Positions 6,410-14,982 are shown, numbered from the stretch's first letter. The stretch is 15,074 nt of DNA from Fibrobacter sp. UBA1313 (GCA_002307115.1 DBTP01000155.1:1-15074); one strand, 5' to 3'. The notes: generated by a model from the sequence alone, not told the origin. Numbers and translations: made by a program.

Positions 6410-9400
6410 ATGAGGAAGCTTTTGGGCTTTTTATTGATGTTGTGGATGGGGGCAGACGTTTTTGCTGCAAATGGGACCCTTAGCGGTTCAGGTACAAAAG
6501 CAGATCCATGGCTTGTTGAGGATTATGAAGATCTTAAGATGGTGGGGAAAGAAAATTATACTCTAGAAGGGGCCTATCTTTTGACTGCCGATATTGATGC
6601 CTCTGCATCTGCTGCTGAAAATTGTGCTGCTGGTGTTTGTGCTGGCTTTACCCCGATAGGAAAAGATCATTATAACTTTAAAGGTGTTTTTTATGGAGGA
6701 GGGCATTCTATAACGGGTCTAACTATTTATCGCCCTGAAGAAACTTATGTCGGTTTATTTGGTTACATACTAAAAACGCAAATTGATAGTCTCTCATTAG
6801 TGAATGTAGACATCACTGGATTAGATTATGTTGGTGGTCTTGCAGGGGCTATTGATGCTGGAGATGTGATTGATGTTAATATATCTGGTTCTATTAAGGG
6901 CAATAAAAATGTAGGTGGACTGCTCGGTTATATTGAGTATGTTTATATCACAGATGTGAGTGCGGAATGTACTGTCAAGGGATACCGCCATGTCGGCGGC
7001 CTTATTGGATTTGTGGATTCTGGAGCTTTGCTATACGCATCTGCTCAAGGAATTGTTGAAGGAACATCAGAAGTAGGTGGGTTGGTCGGCTTATTTTCAG
7101 GAATCGCAACTATGTATGATTCTTTCTCCAAAAGTACGGTCACAGGCGTAACACTTGTCGGCGGACTTGTGGGAGTTAATTCAAGTTCTAATATCATTCG
7201 TTCTTATTCCATAAGTAATGTCAGTGGCAGGTCTTCTGTGGGTGGATTAATAGGTCATGCTTTATGTGGAACCGTTCATTTGTCTTTTTCTAAGGGACTT
7301 GTGAATGGCGGTATGGATGTGGGTGGTTTGATTGGAAGTGTGAATAATAGTAATCGTGTTTGTGATGATTACTCTACACCTCGGTTGGGTATTGTTAATT
7401 CGTATTCAACGGCAACGGTAATAGGGGATTCCATTGTAGGTGGCCTTATCGGGTATAATATTGGTACAGTTAAAAAAGTATATGCTGCTGGTCGTGTCGA
7501 GGGAGGGTCTATCGTAGGTGGTTTGATAGGATTGACTTCAACTTCTGTTGATTCTTCTTATTGGGATATGCAGACCTCTTTGCAAATTAAGGACTCCTAT
7601 GCTATGGGACTTTCGACTGCTGAAATGATGAGACAAAAGAGCTTTGATAACTGGGACTTTGACAGTATATGGCACATTGTTGACAATAAAACTTATCCGT
7701 ATTTATTTGCGGATACAAATATTGTGAACCCACCAAATTCAGAGGATACAGCTTCTATTTTTTTATTGGGATCTGGGACAGTAAATGATCCTTATTTGAT
7801 CTTTAATTATTCAAATCTTAAAATGATTGGTTCTGGTATTTATTTCCTGGGTGCATCTTATCGTCTTATGGCTGATATCAATGCATCAAGTTCAGCAAAG
7901 GAAAATTGTGATTCGAGTGGCGCGTGTTCAGGTTTTTTGCCTATTGGTAATAAACACACTAGTTTTTCTGGAGTTTTTGATGGTGGACAACACACGATTT
8001 CCAATTTAAAAATTTATAGACCTTCAAGTGATTATGTGGGTCTTTTTGGAAATGTGGATTCGGGTGCTATTATTCGAGAATTAGGCCTGATCAATGCAAA
8101 TATTTATGGAAATGCTTGTGTTGGTGGATTTGCGGGAAAGAATAATGGCCTTATTGAGAAAAGTTTCGTGAATGGTTCTGTGATGGGTCAAGAAGCTGTG
8201 GGAGGGGGCGTAGGTCAAAATAGTGGTGAAATAACGAATTCTTATTCCTCAGCGAATGTATTTGGTGGTGAAAAGACCGGTGGTTTAGTAGGTTATTTTG
8301 AATCTGGAATTATGAATGCATCTTATTCAACAGGCGTCATTGAAGGGGATAGCTTGCTTGGTGGTTTAATTGGAATTTATAATGCGGGTAGTATTATTAG
8401 TTCCTATTGGGATTATGAAGTTTCGGGAGTCGATTCTAGTGCGGGAGGTGTTGGTTATACTTCCCATGGAATGACTAAAGCTGCTAATTTTGTCAATTGG
8501 GATTTTGCAACAATTTGGAATATTGTTGCCGATTCTACTTACCCCTATTTTTCTTGGTCTCAGCAAATTGTGTATCCCGTGCTAGTCGATAGTTCCAAAC
8601 TCATTCTATCTGGTACGGGTACAGCAAAAGACCCATTCCTCATTGAAGACTATGAGGATTTAAAAGTGGTGGGATTTGGCCCTTATGTTTTATCTTCTCA
8701 CTTCCGGGTTGTCGCGGATATAGATGCTTCTGCATCGGCTCGCGAAAACTGCAATGCCAAGGGCGTTTGCTCTGGGTTTTTGCCTATTGGCATAGATTCT
8801 TCAATTCGTTTTTCTGGCACTTTTGATGGTGGTGGATGTGAAATTAAGAATTTGTTAATCAATAATATTTCCTCAATCTATGCGGGACTCTTTTGGACTA
8901 TAGATACTATTGGTGTGGTGGATAGTTTAGGTATCCGTAATTTAGTATTGAAGGGGAGCACTGTGGGCTCGATCGCAGGATTGAATTTGGGTACTATTTC
9001 TAATTCTTATGCGGCCGACTCTGTGACTGGAAACGCTTCTAGTGGGGGGCTTGTCGGAATAAATAAAGGGTCTATTTTCAATTCCTCTTTTGCAGGTAAT
9101 ATTACAGGTTCCGCTTATATAGGTGGCCTTGTTGGGGAAAATAGTGGACATGTTTCAAAGAGTTTTGCAAATGCCTCTGTTGAGGCGACTGACTCTTACG
9201 CGGGAGGGTTAATGGGGCTTAACACAGGCATACTGAGCAATTCTTTTGCGACGGGAAGTGTCGATGGACCCGCTTATTCGGGAGGTCTTGTCGGTGATAA
9301 TCGTGGACCCATAGATTCCTCTTATTCGACAGCGTCTGTGACAGGAAGTTCTTTTATTGGTGGGTTACTTGGCTCAAATACTTCTACAGTCACAAATACG

Positions 9401-10873
9401 TACGCTTCTGGGATTGTCACGGGAGGCACAAATGTGGGGGGACTCATTGGTAAAAATACTGGCGCGGTGGACTCCTCCTATGCAGTTGGTTCCGTTGTGG
9501 GTTCATCAATGTATGTGGGCGGATTAATTGGGGTCAGTGATTCCAGTGTCACAAACTCTTATGCTGAAGGTTCTGTGACTGGAGGATCTTATGTTGGTGG
9601 TCTGGTTGGTGAAAACGATGGATCAGTAAAATTTTCCCATGCAATAGGTTTGGTTACCGGAACGGGTTGGAAGGTGGGCGGATTAATTGGTATTAACAAT
9701 GACTCAATTTTCAATACTTATGCAACAGGAAATGTCAGTGGTGAGGAGTATGTCGGTGGTTTGGTCGGGGATAATTCAGGTTTTGTAGAGAATTCCTATG
9801 CCAGAGGAAACATTTCAAAGGGGTTTCGCTTGGGTGGTTTTGTTGGATATAATTCTGGAATTGTTAATAATTGTTATACTACAGGTTCCGTAAAGGGAAC
9901 CTTTACTATGGGTGGTTTTGTTTCCATTAATGTGAGAACTATTATTAATTCGTATTCGACGGGAGATGTTTTCGGTGAGGAGAACGTTGGTAGTTTTGTT
10001 GGATCTCAGTCTGGAGATCAATATGGTGCTCCAAGTATTTTGAACTCTTATAGTCTTGGTCGTGTTGTTGGTATAATGGATATAAATGGTTTTATCGGGT
10101 ACAACAAGAATAGTACAATTACAAGTTCTTACTGGAATATTGATCTCTACCCGAGCGATACGACCTACCTCGCTAAGGGTCTTACGACCACGGAAATGTT
10201 GCAACAGTCCAGTTATGCCAACTGGAATTTTGATACTGACTGGAATATGGTTTCTGATTCGACTTATCCTTATTTGAGGGGAATGCAGAATGCTGCTTTT
10301 GCCTTGAATGATTCACTGAATTTTACGATATCAATTCCATCTTCAGATAGTTTGGTTGCGGGACTTTTAAAGAATGATTATGTGCCAGAAATCACGGATG
10401 CAAAATTGACTGTTCGTTTTGATTCTACAAGTGAGATTTTGTTGAGTACACTCAATAGAGATACGCTTACCATAGGCGATACTTTTACTCTTTATTATCA
10501 GGTGGGATATATCTCTGCTTTGGACACGTTGTGGGGGAGTCATGCCTCTGCAATTATTTCACTTAAACCCGAAGAGCCGAGAGTGGGTTCGTCCATGGAT
10601 GTTCTTCTCGCTTCCGATATACATATTCATCTATCAAACCAAATTGCTGAAGTGCGTTACGTCATTCCTAGCGCTGGGGTAGTGAATCTGTTTTTATTTG
10701 ATTTACAAGGTCACAGGGTACAAAGTTTTGCCTTTGGTAACCAATCTCTGGGTGAGCATTCTACTACAGTGGACCTATCAATTTTACCCAGAGGTCGCTA
10801 TTTTGCGGTATTAACTCTCAATGGTCATATTTTGCAGAACTTACCGCTCATTTTGACTTTAGGTTCCTTGTAA
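6410..10873 (+). CDS. Large secreted GLUG-repeat protein with Por-type sorting tail
   Basis: The 1487-residue product has a signal peptide (about 1-20, MRKLLGFLLMLWMGADVFA). The body is built from three modules beginning near residues 22, 450 and 730. Each module opens with a GxGTxxDPxLI.DY.DLK header, continues with a conserved NCxxxGxCxGFxPIG segment and (F/Y)GGG.H/(F/D)GGG-type turns, then runs into GLUG repeats of about 23-24 residues (core VGGLVGxNxGxIxNSYSxGxVxG). I count roughly 9, 4 and 15 repeats. Each module closes with NW(D/N)FxTxWNxVxDxTYPY. A spacer of about 120 residues leads to a tail of about 75 residues from 1413 (VRYVIPSAGVVNLF, then DLQGHRV, LPRGRYFAVL) resembling type IX/Por secretion domains. 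The predicted fold is an elongated beta-solenoid, suiting adhesion or surface display. ATG 6410 is preceded by AGAGG (6401-6405); earlier in-frame codons from 6356 lack a ribosome binding site. The gene is visibly more A/T-rich than glyA. Confidence 0.9.
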   Translation: MRKLLGFLLMLWMGADVFAANGTLSGSGTKADPWLVEDYEDLKMVGKENYTLEGAYLLTADIDASASAAENCAAGVCAGFTPIGKDHYNFKGVFYGGGHSITGLTIYRPEETYVGLFGYILKTQIDSLSLVNVDITGLDYVGGLAGAIDAGDVIDVNISGSIKGNKNVGGLLGYIEYVYITDVSAECTVKGYRHVGGLIGFVDSGALLYASAQGIVEGTSEVGGLVGLFSGIATMYDSFSKSTVTGVTLVGGLVGVNSSSNIIRSYSISNVSGRSSVGGLIGHALCGTVHLSFSKGLVNGGMDVGGLIGSVNNSNRVCDDYSTPRLGIVNSYSTATVIGDSIVGGLIGYNIGTVKKVYAAGRVEGGSIVGGLIGLTSTSVDSSYWDMQTSLQIKDSYAMGLSTAEMMRQKSFDNWDFDSIWHIVDNKTYPYLFADTNIVNPPNSEDTASIFLLGSGTVNDPYLIFNYSNLKMIGSGIYFLGASYRLMADINASSSAKENCDSSGACSGFLPIGNKHTSFSGVFDGGQHTISNLKIYRPSSDYVGLFGNVDSGAIIRELGLINANIYGNACVGGFAGKNNGLIEKSFVNGSVMGQEAVGGGVGQNSGEITNSYSSANVFGGEKTGGLVGYFESGIMNASYSTGVIEGDSLLGGLIGIYNAGSIISSYWDYEVSGVDSSAGGVGYTSHGMTKAANFVNWDFATIWNIVADSTYPYFSWSQQIVYPVLVDSSKLILSGTGTAKDPFLIEDYEDLKVVGFGPYVLSSHFRVVADIDASASARENCNAKGVCSGFLPIGIDSSIRFSGTFDGGGCEIKNLLINNISSIYAGLFWTIDTIGVVDSLGIRNLVLKGSTVGSIAGLNLGTISNSYAADSVTGNASSGGLVGINKGSIFNSSFAGNITGSAYIGGLVGENSGHVSKSFANASVEATDSYAGGLMGLNTGILSNSFATGSVDGPAYSGGLVGDNRGPIDSSYSTASVTGSSFIGGLLGSNTSTVTNTYASGIVTGGTNVGGLIGKNTGAVDSSYAVGSVVGSSMYVGGLIGVSDSSVTNSYAEGSVTGGSYVGGLVGENDGSVKFSHAIGLVTGTGWKVGGLIGINNDSIFNTYATGNVSGEEYVGGLVGDNSGFVENSYARGNISKGFRLGGFVGYNSGIVNNCYTTGSVKGTFTMGGFVSINVRTIINSYSTGDVFGEENVGSFVGSQSGDQYGAPSILNSYSLGRVVGIMDINGFIGYNKNSTITSSYWNIDLYPSDTTYLAKGLTTTEMLQQSSYANWNFDTDWNMVSDSTYPYLRGMQNAAFALNDSLNFTISIPSSDSLVAGLLKNDYVPEITDAKLTVRFDSTSEILLSTLNRDTLTIGDTFTLYYQVGYISALDTLWGSHASAIISLKPEEPRVGSSMDVLLASDIHIHLSNQIAEVRYVIPSAGVVNLFLFDLQGHRVQSFAFGNQSLGEHSTTVDLSILPRGRYFAVLTLNGHILQNLPLILTLGSL

Positions 10874-11049
10874 AACTTCGCAACACTGTTTGTTTTTGAA
10901 ATGCAACGAGTTTCCTTCTTTGGCTTAAATTCAAGACATCGTAAACCCTGTGCCGGCAATGCCTACAGGCTTCTCCTTTTTGGCTGGTGAGCTCTATGAC
11001 CTGATTAATCACTATATGTGGTTGAGATTGCTCCCTGCATCGCCATTTC
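10874..11049. other. Gene-free stretch after the GLUG gene
   Basis: No convincing gene, RNA or terminator was found here. A minus-strand frame of 93 codons crosses it (10848-11129) and overlaps the end of the GLUG gene, but it has no ribosome binding site or recognisable family. It may be further decay of the transposase-like relic immediately to the right, read in shifted frames. Confidence 0.4.
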
Positions 11050-11193
11050 CTAAGTGATTTCCCGAAGTGAGTCTGACGCGAAAAACATTGTGATGAACTG
11101 GCTGTGGCAACAGATTTCTTTTGCCGCACTGTCTCCAGAGTGCTTTTGTATGGTGCTGTTGAATACTTCCCAGCGGATATGCTTATAGTATTT
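11050..11193 (-). pseudogene. Possible decayed IS4-type transposase N-terminus (DUF4372-like)
   Basis: Read on the minus strand, this stretch gives KHIRWEVFNSTIQKHSGD, then CCHSQFITMFFASDSLREI, then a stop. The spacing and residues recall the N-terminal domain of IS4-family transposases (pattern: FxxLVxKYxxD, then WxQFxxMLFxxxxxxSLRDI), but with about four residues missing before SLREI and stops in all frames beyond it. No terminal inverted repeats or target duplications could be identified. The similarity is judged from memory of the family pattern and is only suggestive. Confidence 0.33.
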
Positions 11194-11350
11194 GCTAAAA
11201 AATAGGACGGCCTTTTATCTGCTGGTTCCTTCTTGGTCGCTTAAGCGTCGTACCCCCACTTTGCCTAGTCGGATAACCGGCATTTTTTTTGCTGTTCAGT
11301 CCGTGATACGCATAAATTATTTTGGACCGTAGTGATATTGAAAAAAGTGA

Positions 11351-11389
11351 AATAAAAAAGTCCTCCCCTGCATTTACAAGGGAGGACTT
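11351..11389 (-). terminator. Terminator of the CE6-like esterase gene
   Basis: A perfect 10-bp stem (11358-11367 with 11380-11389, AAGTCCTCCC/GGGAGGACTT) encloses a 12-base loop. Read on the minus strand it runs into TTTTTTATTTCAC, a good U-tract. It lies about 85 bp past the esterase stop codon, leaving a fairly long 3' untranslated region. Confidence 0.85.
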
Positions 11390-11454
11390 CAGTTATTGAG
11401 AGATGAAAATTTTGGCTGAAGTTTTGAACGCTTTTATAGTCAAATCAGAAGACT

Positions 11455-11468
11455 CCGGCCATGGCCGG
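11455..11468. other. Perfect 14-bp palindrome after the esterase stop
   Basis: CCGGCCATGGCCGG is a perfect palindrome five bases past the esterase stop codon. It is strikingly G/C-rich in an A/T-rich intergenic region. As RNA it can only form a tight hairpin with a minimal loop, and no U-tract follows, so it is not an ordinary terminator. A protein binding site or mRNA 3' structure is possible. Confidence 0.5.
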
Positions 11469-11473
11469 GATAT

Positions 11474-12130
11474 CTACTTTTTCACTTCAATGAATTTGCT
11501 GATGTTCTTATTTTTCACAAGGTAAACGCCGCTGTTTAGCTTAGATTTTCCGAGTTCCATTTTGAGCGTGGAGATATCGCTTGCGTGGAATGCGCCCAAG
11601 TATGTTCCTGTGATGTTGTAGAGTTTGAATGTCTGTGGGCCTTGTACGAGTTTTGCTTCCGCTTCAGTGATGTGCGTGGAGCCTTCGGTGAATTTAATGT
11701 TGTCAATATTTGTGTAATTTCCGGTGATGGCAATCTTTAAGATATGAGAGCCTGCGGTAAGCGCAGTTGTTTTTCCAGTAACGGCGCTGTAGGTGTCCCA
11801 ATCACCGCCATTAGCGACCTTGACTGTATCCGTAATAGCTTGGCCATCAATGAATAGGCGGAATGAGGACGCGTCTGAACCGGATGCAACGATGGCTTCA
11901 TATGTGTAAACACCTTCTTTTGCAACCTTCACGGTGTATTCCAGCCATTCTCCGGCGTTCGTGTAGCCTACTGCGTAGCCACTCGAAATAGCTACTATGT
12001 CCACGCCATCTGTGCGATACACATTGCCCTGGTTTGCCGTTTCGTTGTCTGAGTAAGAAACATTCTGACCGCCCACGTCGTAGTTTTCTGCTTCAACAGT
12101 GCCCGGAATGGTGAGTGTATCTTGGTAAGG
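11474..12130 (-). repeat. CBM6-plus-tail duplicated segment, copy 1
   Basis: The C-terminal 218 codons of the esterase align without a single gap to the C-terminal 218 codons of the xylanase (copy 2 at 13115-13771). I count 171 identical residues (about 78%): roughly 85% in the CBM6 part and 63% in the tail. Long identical DNA runs are visible, for example around 11909-11940 against 13549-13580. The catalytic halves are unrelated, so the module was duplicated or homogenised as a unit. Confidence 0.9.
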
Positions 12131-12979
12131 AGTTTGATCTACAATTACAATTTTTGATTTAAGTAAGGGAAGCATCACTTTTGCGTAGCGCTTGCCGAAT
12201 TCCTGGTAGCTTTCGTTGCTAAAATGTAAGCTATCTCCGCCGCTTACGAGGCCGCTAGAGCTTACGACATGTGCGGTAGAAATCTTATTTGGCAGGGCAT
12301 CTATCTGCGTATTTGCACCAGAGCATTGTCCCGGGCTCAATACTTCGCCCGCAAGGAGCGGCACGGAATCCGCGGCAAGGCCGAGATCGCTCAGCATCTT
12401 GTTGTAAATTTTCTTGACAGATGCTCCCCAAGTGTCGCTATAGGCATCGGTTTCGCCTTGATGGAGAAGAATTCCTTTGATAACGCCCACTTCTTGAGCT
12501 TTTTTAGCGAGCTCGATAATTCTTCCGTAGGGGTTTCCTCCATAATCGCCGGCATAATCTTGCAGCCACGATGCTGCAGAATCAAGATAACCCTTGTACT
12601 GATCTTCGTCAAAAAGGCGAATCGCTGTGCCTGCAACGGCCACGGGAATAATTCCGATGGTAACTCCCGGAAGGCTATCCGCCATTGTTTTGCCGAAGTA
12701 ATCGGCAGGGGAGAGGCCTGTATAGCAATGGAACATTGGAGGAACGGCTACGGCCCATTCTCCTAGGGTGCGGCCCATATTATCGCAAGTCATAGGGGCG
12801 AGTATTTTGAACCGGTCGTTTGTCTTTTTGTTTTCATCAGTAACGGCGGCATTCCCTTGCATATTCGATTGCCCGAATGCGATGTAAACGTGAAAATTCG
12901 GATCCGGAGCGGCAAATATTTGAGTGCTGAATAGCATCAAAGAAAATGCTAAAAATGAAAGATTGAATAGCTGCTTCAT
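11474..12979 (-). CDS. Secreted CE6-like acetylxylan esterase with CBM6 and sorting tail
   Basis: The 501-residue product has a signal peptide (about 1-23, cleavage near IFA/AP). A SASA/CE6-type SGNH esterase domain follows to about 275. The nucleophile Ser38 sits in FGQSNMQG, HQGE is at 173-176, and the catalytic His252 is in DSLHFS, preceded by Asp249. A CBM6 module follows (about 284-432; VEAENYDVGG, TNAGEWLEYTV, ANGGDWDTY), then a tail (441-501) ending KNISKFIEVKK. CE6 enzymes remove acetyl groups from xylan, and Fibrobacter Axe6 enzymes are known with CBM6 modules. The ATG at 12979 is chosen because GAGGT lies five bases upstream and the signal peptide begins there; the TTG at 12991 is rejected. 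It has its own promoter and terminator, and the neighbouring xylanase lies upstream on the same strand. Other SASA-domain specificities, such as sialate esters, are less likely given the CBM6 and the neighbour. Confidence 0.88.
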   Translation of the reverse strand: MKQLFNLSFLAFSLMLFSTQIFAAPDPNFHVYIAFGQSNMQGNAAVTDENKKTNDRFKILAPMTCDNMGRTLGEWAVAVPPMFHCYTGLSPADYFGKTMADSLPGVTIGIIPVAVAGTAIRLFDEDQYKGYLDSAASWLQDYAGDYGGNPYGRIIELAKKAQEVGVIKGILLHQGETDAYSDTWGASVKKIYNKMLSDLGLAADSVPLLAGEVLSPGQCSGANTQIDALPNKISTAHVVSSSGLVSGGDSLHFSNESYQEFGKRYAKVMLPLLKSKIVIVDQTPYQDTLTIPGTVEAENYDVGGQNVSYSDNETANQGNVYRTDGVDIVAISSGYAVGYTNAGEWLEYTVKVAKEGVYTYEAIVASGSDASSFRLFIDGQAITDTVKVANGGDWDTYSAVTGKTTALTAGSHILKIAITGNYTNIDNIKFTEGSTHITEAEAKLVQGPQTFKLYNITGTYLGAFHASDISTLKMELGKSKLNSGVYLVKNKNISKFIEVKK

Positions 12980-12999
12980 AAAATACCTCAAGAATTTAA

Positions 13000-13028
13000 T
13001 TTATTCTCATAAAAGACTTTTTTGTCAA
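13000..13028 (-). promoter_or_regulatory. Sigma-70-type promoter of the esterase gene (predicted)
   Basis: Read on the minus strand, a perfect TTGACA -35 box (13023-13028) is followed after 17 bp by AATAAA (13000-13005), 4 of 6 matches to the -10 consensus. This would give a leader of about 15 nt containing GAGGT (12986-12990) before ATG 12979. It lies just downstream of the xylanase terminator hairpin, so the esterase appears to be transcribed separately. Confidence 0.55.
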
Positions 13029-13040
13029 TGAGGGGTGAAA

Positions 13041-13080
13041 TAAAAAGCCCTTCACTGCGTGCGCAAGGAAGGGCTTTTTA
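13041..13080 (-). terminator. Terminator of the GH10 xylanase gene
   Basis: A perfect 13-bp stem (13041-13053 with 13068-13080, core AAAAAGCCCTTC/GAAGGGCTTTTT) with a 14-base loop lies 34 bp past the xylanase stop. The A and T runs on both arms make it potentially active in both directions. It separates the xylanase from the esterase transcription unit. Confidence 0.88.
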
Positions 13081-13114
13081 TAATGGTCGGAGCATTTAAC
13101 TCTTTGAAAGGTAA

Positions 13115-13771
13115 TTATTTCTTTACTTCAATGAACTTGCTCATATTCTTGTTCCGCACAAGGTAGACGCCACTGTTCAAGTTAGACGTTTGCATCTGAG
13201 TCTTGAGCCCAGAAATGTTGCTTGCTTGAAATGCGCCAACGTAGGTCCCTTTTATGTTATACACTTTGAAACCTTGAGAACCTTGAGCGAGATTCGCCTT
13301 GATATCGGCAATTTTTACGGTGCCTTCCGTGAACTTGATATTGTCAATATTTGCGTAGCTTCCTGTAATGGCAATCTTTAATACATGAGAACCTGCTGTG
13401 AGTGCGGTTGTTTTTCCGGTAACTGCGCTATAAGTGTCCCAATCGCCACCATTAGCGATTTTGATTGTATCCGTAATGGCTTGGTCATCAATGAATAAGC
13501 GGAATGAAGATCCGTCTGAACCGGATGCAACGAGGGCTTCATACGTGTAAACACCTTCTTTTGCAACCTTCACGGTGTATTCGAGCCATTCTCCGGCGTT
13601 TGTGTAGCCGACGGCATATCCACTGGTGAGAGCCGTAATATCTACACGGTCTTCGCGATAAACGGCACCTTGATTAGTGGCTTCGTCATCGTAGTAAGAT
13701 TTATTCTGCCCGCCCACATCGTAGTTTTCTGCTTCAACAGTGCCCGGAATGGCAATGGTATCCTTGTATGG
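13115..13771 (-). repeat. CBM6-plus-tail duplicated segment, copy 2
   Basis: This is the xylanase copy of the 657-bp segment also present at 11474-12130. Both copies start at the Pro-Tyr just before the CBM6 and continue to the stop codon, with equal length. The CBM6 part is much better conserved between copies than the terminal tail. Confidence 0.9.
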
Positions 13772-14848
13772 AGCTTGCGGTACTGTGTCTATGGTGGCCG
13801 TGGAGCCAATAAGGCCTGTCGTGTTCACGCCCTTGTGAGATGCCATATATTCTTTAAGCCAAGTCATCGCCGGGCGGTCACTTCCGTCTTTGTTGATGAT
13901 GCCGGATTGGCCGTCCGGTGTGATCCAAGTCTTGCCATAGATGTAGCCCCACAAGGTAATGCCTGCGACATATTCTGCATCCATGAATTCTGGAATCTGT
14001 TCTGAATAGCACTGTTTCTGGACTTGGTCATCATAGATCCCGATATCGTATTCTGAGATAAACAAAGGAAGGCCTGTTTGATCGTGGATCTTTTTGAGAG
14101 CCGCTTTGAAGTCGTTAAAATTCATGCACGCGGTACCGCTATTAGTAGTCAAATCGTGCGCTTGCTGTCCGTAGGCGTCTATTAAATTGGAGCCTGCGGC
14201 CTTGATTTTATTGACAAGGGTGATGCCATCGTCAATCTGCCATGTGAAGGTGTTGTAATCATTGTAGATGAGAATAGCCTTAGGCCAGCGTTCTCGCGCC
14301 ATTTGAAAGGCGGTTATCACAAATTGGTAACTGTTGTTGTTGTCACCGCCCAAGGCCTCTACGATTTTTGTGTCTGTATAACCGGAGTGGTAAGTGACAC
14401 TGCCGTCATCTTTGTACCCACGGATGGCCTCATTCACCACATCGATCATTTCCAGATCTGGATACTGTTTTGCTACAGCATCCATCCAATTAGTGATGGC
14501 TTTTTTTGTATCGTCAGCGTTTAAGCTTTTAAGCCAGTTCGGATACTGGCCACCCCAGACAAGGGTGTGGAATTTGAAATGTCCACCATTATTCTTTGCC
14601 CAATCGTAAGCCCTATTGCAACCTGTAAAATCACGGACCCCTTGCGTCGTGCCCTCGATGGATTGCCATTTGCATTCATTTTCAGCGGTAATCTGATTCC
14701 AGTAGGTACCGAAATCGTCACGCACGTTATAGTCTGTTGTAATGTTACCAAGAAATTTTGAAGCCCCATCGGCTAGTGGTGCTGCATTAGCAAGCCCAGC
14801 GAGCATCGCTCCAGAAAGGACCATTAGGGACAAAAATCTTTTACGCAT
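13115..14848 (-). CDS. Secreted GH10 endo-1,4-beta-xylanase with CBM6 and sorting tail
   Basis: The 577-residue product has a signal peptide (about 1-22, cleavage after ANA). A GH10 catalytic domain spans about 25-338. Family landmarks are ITAENECKW (53-61), HTLVWGGQYPNW (94-105), the acid/base Glu140 in DVVNEA, QQAHD near 228-232, the nucleophile Glu266 in ISEYDI, and the conserved Trp300 in TLWGY. The enzyme cuts internal beta-1,4 bonds of the xylan backbone by a retaining mechanism. After a linker (about 339-360) comes CBM6 (about 361-508), then a tail (513-577) ending NMSKFIEVKK. The nucleophile motif reads SEYDI instead of the common TELDI. The start at 14848 is supported by AAGGA six bases upstream. 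No clear -35/-10 pair was found upstream. It pairs functionally with the adjacent esterase and has its own terminator. Confidence 0.95.
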   Translation of the reverse strand: MRKRFLSLMVLSGAMLAGLANAAPLADGASKFLGNITTDYNVRDDFGTYWNQITAENECKWQSIEGTTQGVRDFTGCNRAYDWAKNNGGHFKFHTLVWGGQYPNWLKSLNADDTKKAITNWMDAVAKQYPDLEMIDVVNEAIRGYKDDGSVTYHSGYTDTKIVEALGGDNNNSYQFVITAFQMARERWPKAILIYNDYNTFTWQIDDGITLVNKIKAAGSNLIDAYGQQAHDLTTNSGTACMNFNDFKAALKKIHDQTGLPLFISEYDIGIYDDQVQKQCYSEQIPEFMDAEYVAGITLWGYIYGKTWITPDGQSGIINKDGSDRPAMTWLKEYMASHKGVNTTGLIGSTATIDTVPQAPYKDTIAIPGTVEAENYDVGGQNKSYYDDEATNQGAVYREDRVDITALTSGYAVGYTNAGEWLEYTVKVAKEGVYTYEALVASGSDGSSFRLFIDDQAITDTIKIANGGDWDTYSAVTGKTTALTAGSHVLKIAITGSYANIDNIKFTEGTVKIADIKANLAQGSQGFKVYNIKGTYVGAFQASNISGLKTQMQTSNLNSGVYLVRNKNMSKFIEVKK

Positions 14849-14982
14849 AACAATTCCTTATCGTGACAAACGATGAAAAACCCACTGGAGTAAAGCTATT
14901 TCGCAGAAAAAATGAAAATAGAGATGTAAATAAATCTTTATTGACAATTTATCCATAATAAAATTCTGCTTTTATAAAAATC

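Noticed and set aside
6820..10110. CRISPR-like or tandem satellite array suggested by recurring GGTGG/GTNGGNGG blocks
   Set aside because: The spacing of about 70 bp is in-frame and varies, repeats are degenerate at DNA level, and the periodicity is fully explained by protein-level GLUG repeats.
10848..11129. A 93-codon minus-strand frame as a real gene
   Set aside because: It overlaps the 3' end of the GLUG gene and has no ribosome binding site. Its HCRH region does not form a recognisable zinc-finger pattern.
12269..12766. A 165-codon plus-strand frame antisense to the esterase
   Set aside because: It covers the conserved catalytic domain of a well-supported gene, and no start signal or family was recognised.
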